A program made the translations under genes and the position numbers. A stretch of DNA of 64,000 bases from an uncultured Bacteroidales bacterium. Its GTDB lineage: Bacteria; Bacteroidota; Bacteroidia; Bacteroidales; Marinilabiliaceae. Numbering within the stretch: position 1 is the stretch's first letter; the number at the start of each line of letters is the position of its first letter. The stretch covers positions 1 through 64,000 of the forward strand of contig CAKUYZ010000002.1 in assembly GCA_934717675.1 (NCBI GenBank). The letters are read 5' to 3'. Below the pieces are notes generated by a model. The model worked only from the letters and a program-made list of their open reading frames with translations. It was not told where the DNA came from and searched no databases. Positions 61,738-64,000 of the stretch are shown here, in pieces.

Positions 61738-63261
61738 ATGTCGAACTCGAAGAAAATCAAGTCAGCACTTATCTCGGTCTTCCACAAGGACGGCCTTGAC
61801 GAAATTGTTCGCGCCCTTGGCAACCTGGGTGTCAAGATCTACTCCACAGGCGGGACGCAGAAGTTCGTAGAGAGCCTCGGTGTGCCTGTCACGGCTGTTG
61901 AGGATGTCACGGGCTACCCCTCCATCCTCGGAGGCCGCGTCAAGACTCTCCACCCGGGCGTCTTTGGCGGCATATTGGCGCGCCGTGACAACCCTCAGGA
62001 TCTGGAGCAGCTGAAGCAGTATGACATCAACGAGATAGACCTCGTCATTGTGGATCTCTATCCTTTCGAGGATACAGTGGCGAGCGGTGCCGACAACCAG
62101 TCCATCATAGAGAAAATCGACATCGGCGGCATCTCTCTCATCCGCGCCGCGGCCAAAAATTATAAAGACGTCGTCATCGTGGCCTCCAAGGCCCAATATG
62201 CCCAGCTGGCCGACCTCTTGGCCACCAAGGGCGGCATGACGGACGAGGAGGATCGCTACGACCTGGCAAGGCAGGCTTTTGGCGTCTCCAGCCACTACGA
62301 CTCCGCCATCTTCTCATATTTCGACCGCGAGAAGCAAGACTGCTTGCGCATCACGGCAGACGGCCGCATGCACCTGCGCTATGGCGAGAACCCTCACCAG
62401 CAGGGCGCCTTCTATGGCGACTTCGCCAAGATGTTCGACCAGCTCCACGGCAAGGAGATCTCTTATAACAACCTGCTCGACATCGACGCCGCCGTGGGCC
62501 TCATAAACGACTTTGACGAGACCGCCGTGGCCATCCTCAAGCACAACAACGCCTGTGGCGTGGCTCTGCGCCCAACGCTCCTCGAGGCTTGGAAAGACGC
62601 CCTGGCCGGCGACCCCGAGTCCGCTTTCGGAGGCATCGTCATAACCAACCGCGCGGTGGACAAGGCCACGGCCGACGAGATGAACAGGATATTCTTCGAG
62701 GTGGTCATAGCCCCGGCCTATGACGCCGACGCCCTCGAGGCGCTCAAACAAAAGAAGAACCGAATCATCTTGGTCCGCAAAGATTGCGCCCTCTCCGGCA
62801 AGACCGTGCGCTCGTGCCTCAACGGCTTCCTGGTGCAGGATCGCGACACCGCGACAGAGGTGGCCGGCAAACTTGAGAACAAAGGCGCGAGGGAGGCCAC
62901 CCAGGAGGAGCTGGCCGACCTCATCTTCGCGCAGAAGATTGTGAAGCACACCAAGAGCAACGCCATTGTCTTGGCCAAAAACCGTCAGCTGCTCGGCAGC
63001 GGAATGGGACAGACAAGCCGCGTCAACGCCCTCAAGCACGCCATTGAGAAGGCGCGCCACTTCAATCTCGACCTCCACGGCGCCGTCATGGGCTCCGACG
63101 CTTTCTTCCCCTTCGGAGACTGTGTAGAGATTGCTCACAAAGAGGGCATCGAGGCCGTGATTGAGCCTGGCGGCTCCATCCGCGATGGCGAGACCATCGA
63201 CTTCTGCAAGGCAAACGGAATGGCACTGGTCTTCTCTGGCATCCGCCACTTCAAGCACTAA
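61738..63261 (+). CDS. purH: Bifunctional AICAR transformylase/IMP cyclohydrolase
   Basis: PurH performs the last two steps of IMP synthesis. The 507-residue protein has the N-terminal IMP cyclohydrolase (MGS-like) part with YSTGGTQKFVE, TGYPSILGGRVKTLHP and GGILARRDN, and the transformylase part with MHLRYGENPHQQGAFYG, the catalytic Lys-His in ILKHNNACGVA, HTKSNAIVLAK and GMGQTSRVNA, ending SGIRHFKH. I chose the ATG at 61738 (MSNSKKIKSALISVF), since residues encoded upstream are not family-like. In many Bacteroidales purH is directly followed by mreB, as here. Confidence 0.96.
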   Translation: MSNSKKIKSALISVFHKDGLDEIVRALGNLGVKIYSTGGTQKFVESLGVPVTAVEDVTGYPSILGGRVKTLHPGVFGGILARRDNPQDLEQLKQYDINEIDLVIVDLYPFEDTVASGADNQSIIEKIDIGGISLIRAAAKNYKDVVIVASKAQYAQLADLLATKGGMTDEEDRYDLARQAFGVSSHYDSAIFSYFDREKQDCLRITADGRMHLRYGENPHQQGAFYGDFAKMFDQLHGKEISYNNLLDIDAAVGLINDFDETAVAILKHNNACGVALRPTLLEAWKDALAGDPESAFGGIVITNRAVDKATADEMNRIFFEVVIAPAYDADALEALKQKKNRIILVRKDCALSGKTVRSCLNGFLVQDRDTATEVAGKLENKGAREATQEELADLIFAQKIVKHTKSNAIVLAKNRQLLGSGMGQTSRVNALKHAIEKARHFNLDLHGAVMGSDAFFPFGDCVEIAHKEGIEAVIEPGGSIRDGETIDFCKANGMALVFSGIRHFKH

Positions 63262-63337
63262 AATGTCATGAACTTCGCCGCCGCCCTCCCTTCTTGGCTG
63301 GGCGGCGGCTTAACAGCATACTCACACCAAAGGAATT

Positions 63338-64000
63338 ATGGGACTTTTCTCATTCCTCTCTCAGGAGCTGGCGATGGACCTTGGCACGGCCAACACCATC
63401 ATCATCCACGACGGCAAGATTGTTGTGGACGAGCCCTCCATCGTGTCGCTAGACAAGCACACGCAGCGCACCATAGCCATAGGTCAGAAAGCGCGCCAGA
63501 TGCACGGCAAGACGCACGAAAACATCTACACCATCAGGCCCTTGCGAGACGGCGTCATTGCCGACTTCAACGCGGCCGAGAAGATGATCCGCGGCATGAT
63601 CAAGCTGTTGCCGCAGCCGCGCTTCTTCACCCCGTCGCTCACCATGGTCATCTGCGTGCCGTCAGGATCCACCGAGGTTGAGCTGCGCGCCGTGCGCGAC
63701 TCGGCAGAGCACGCCGGAGGCCGAGAGATATACCTCATCTATGAGCCTATGGCGGCCGCCCTCGGCATAGGCATTGACGTGGAGGCCCCGCAGGGCAACA
63801 TGATTGTGGACATTGGCGGCGGCACCACCGAGATTGCCGTCATATCGCTCGGCGGCATCGTCACGAACAAGAGCATCCGAATTGCGGGTGACGACCTCAC
63901 GCTCGATATTCAGGAATATATGCGCCGCCAGCACAACATAAAGGTTGGCGAGATTATGGCTGAGCGCATCAAGATAGGCGTAGGCTCCGCGCTGCCGGAG
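63338..64000 (+). CDS. mreB: Rod shape-determining protein MreB (runs off the window)
   Basis: MreB is an actin-like filament protein that guides lateral cell-wall synthesis. The 221 codons present show the first phosphate loop (MDLGTANTIIIHDGKIVVDE), IAIGQKARQM, IRPLRDGVIADF, MVICVPSGSTEVELRAVRDS, IYEPMAAALGIG and the second phosphate loop NMIVDIGGGTTEIAVISLGG. About 120 residues are missing at the window end. It starts 76 bases after purH; mreC, mreD and other wall-elongation genes would be expected next. Confidence 0.96.
   Translation, partial: MGLFSFLSQELAMDLGTANTIIIHDGKIVVDEPSIVSLDKHTQRTIAIGQKARQMHGKTHENIYTIRPLRDGVIADFNAAEKMIRGMIKLLPQPRFFTPSLTMVICVPSGSTEVELRAVRDSAEHAGGREIYLIYEPMAAALGIGIDVEAPQGNMIVDIGGGTTEIAVISLGGIVTNKSIRIAGDDLTLDIQEYMRRQHNIKVGEIMAERIKIGVGSALPE

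Overview
The window comes from a bacterium of the phylum Bacteroidota, most likely order Bacteroidales. The evidence is a SusC/SusD pair with a lipoprotein partner, carboxypeptidase-regulatory-like/plug outer-membrane proteins, an HU (CCDC81-type) plus SPOR protein, a DUF4954 protein, C-terminal tails of the type IX secretion (T9SS) kind, and promoters of the TTTG-N19-TAnnTTTG type with few Shine-Dalgarno sites. Base composition is GC-rich (about 60% by eye), except for two AT-richer patches near 27.9-30.2 kb and 39.7-42.0 kb that look acquired. I cannot fix the family or species.

Layout. 0.3-6.4 kb: a secreted two-domain protein with a T9SS-like tail, a TonB-dependent-type outer-membrane protein, and a membrane protein built like a hybrid histidine kinase whose catalytic residues are replaced. 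6.4-14.2 kb: cysS, an HU/SPOR protein, a DUF4197 lipoprotein, an outer-membrane protein, tyrS, and typA on the minus strand. 14.5-19.6 kb: a tightly overlapping five-gene operon matching WbpE-WbpD-WbpB-WbpA plus a glycosyltransferase. This is the route to a UDP-2,3-diacetamido-glucuronic acid, the sugar class used in Porphyromonas gingivalis to link T9SS cargo to the cell surface. 19.7-26.5 kb: a YfiR-like protein and a SusC/SusD/lipoprotein uptake operon without enzymes. 26.8-30.2 kb (minus): dusB, a Fic gene broken by three single-base frameshifts, a striking palindrome, and an Rpn-type nuclease with a heptad-repeat tail. 30.3-34.1 kb: two identical tRNA-Phe genes in opposite orientation flanking an S41 protease, a CPBP protease and a small heat-shock protein.

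34.4-44.7 kb (plus): polA, hflX, recA, a two-gene restriction-modification cassette, a 5'-truncated T9SS-tail fragment, an M16 peptidase and an O-methyltransferase. 44.9-57.0 kb (minus): an envelope-centred block read from PBP1A through a flippase-like protein, lpxK, punA, a nucleotidyltransferase-fold protein, YfhO and DUF4954 to fabH. 57.2-64.0 kb (plus): glmS, rbfA, a methyltransferase, a LolC/FtsX-type permease, purH and the start of mreB, which runs off the window.

The window is mainly core chromosome with a strong cell-envelope theme: surface-protein anchoring sugar, lipid A, peptidoglycan and its precursors, and outer-membrane receptors. No CRISPR array, rRNA operon, insertion sequence or prophage was seen.
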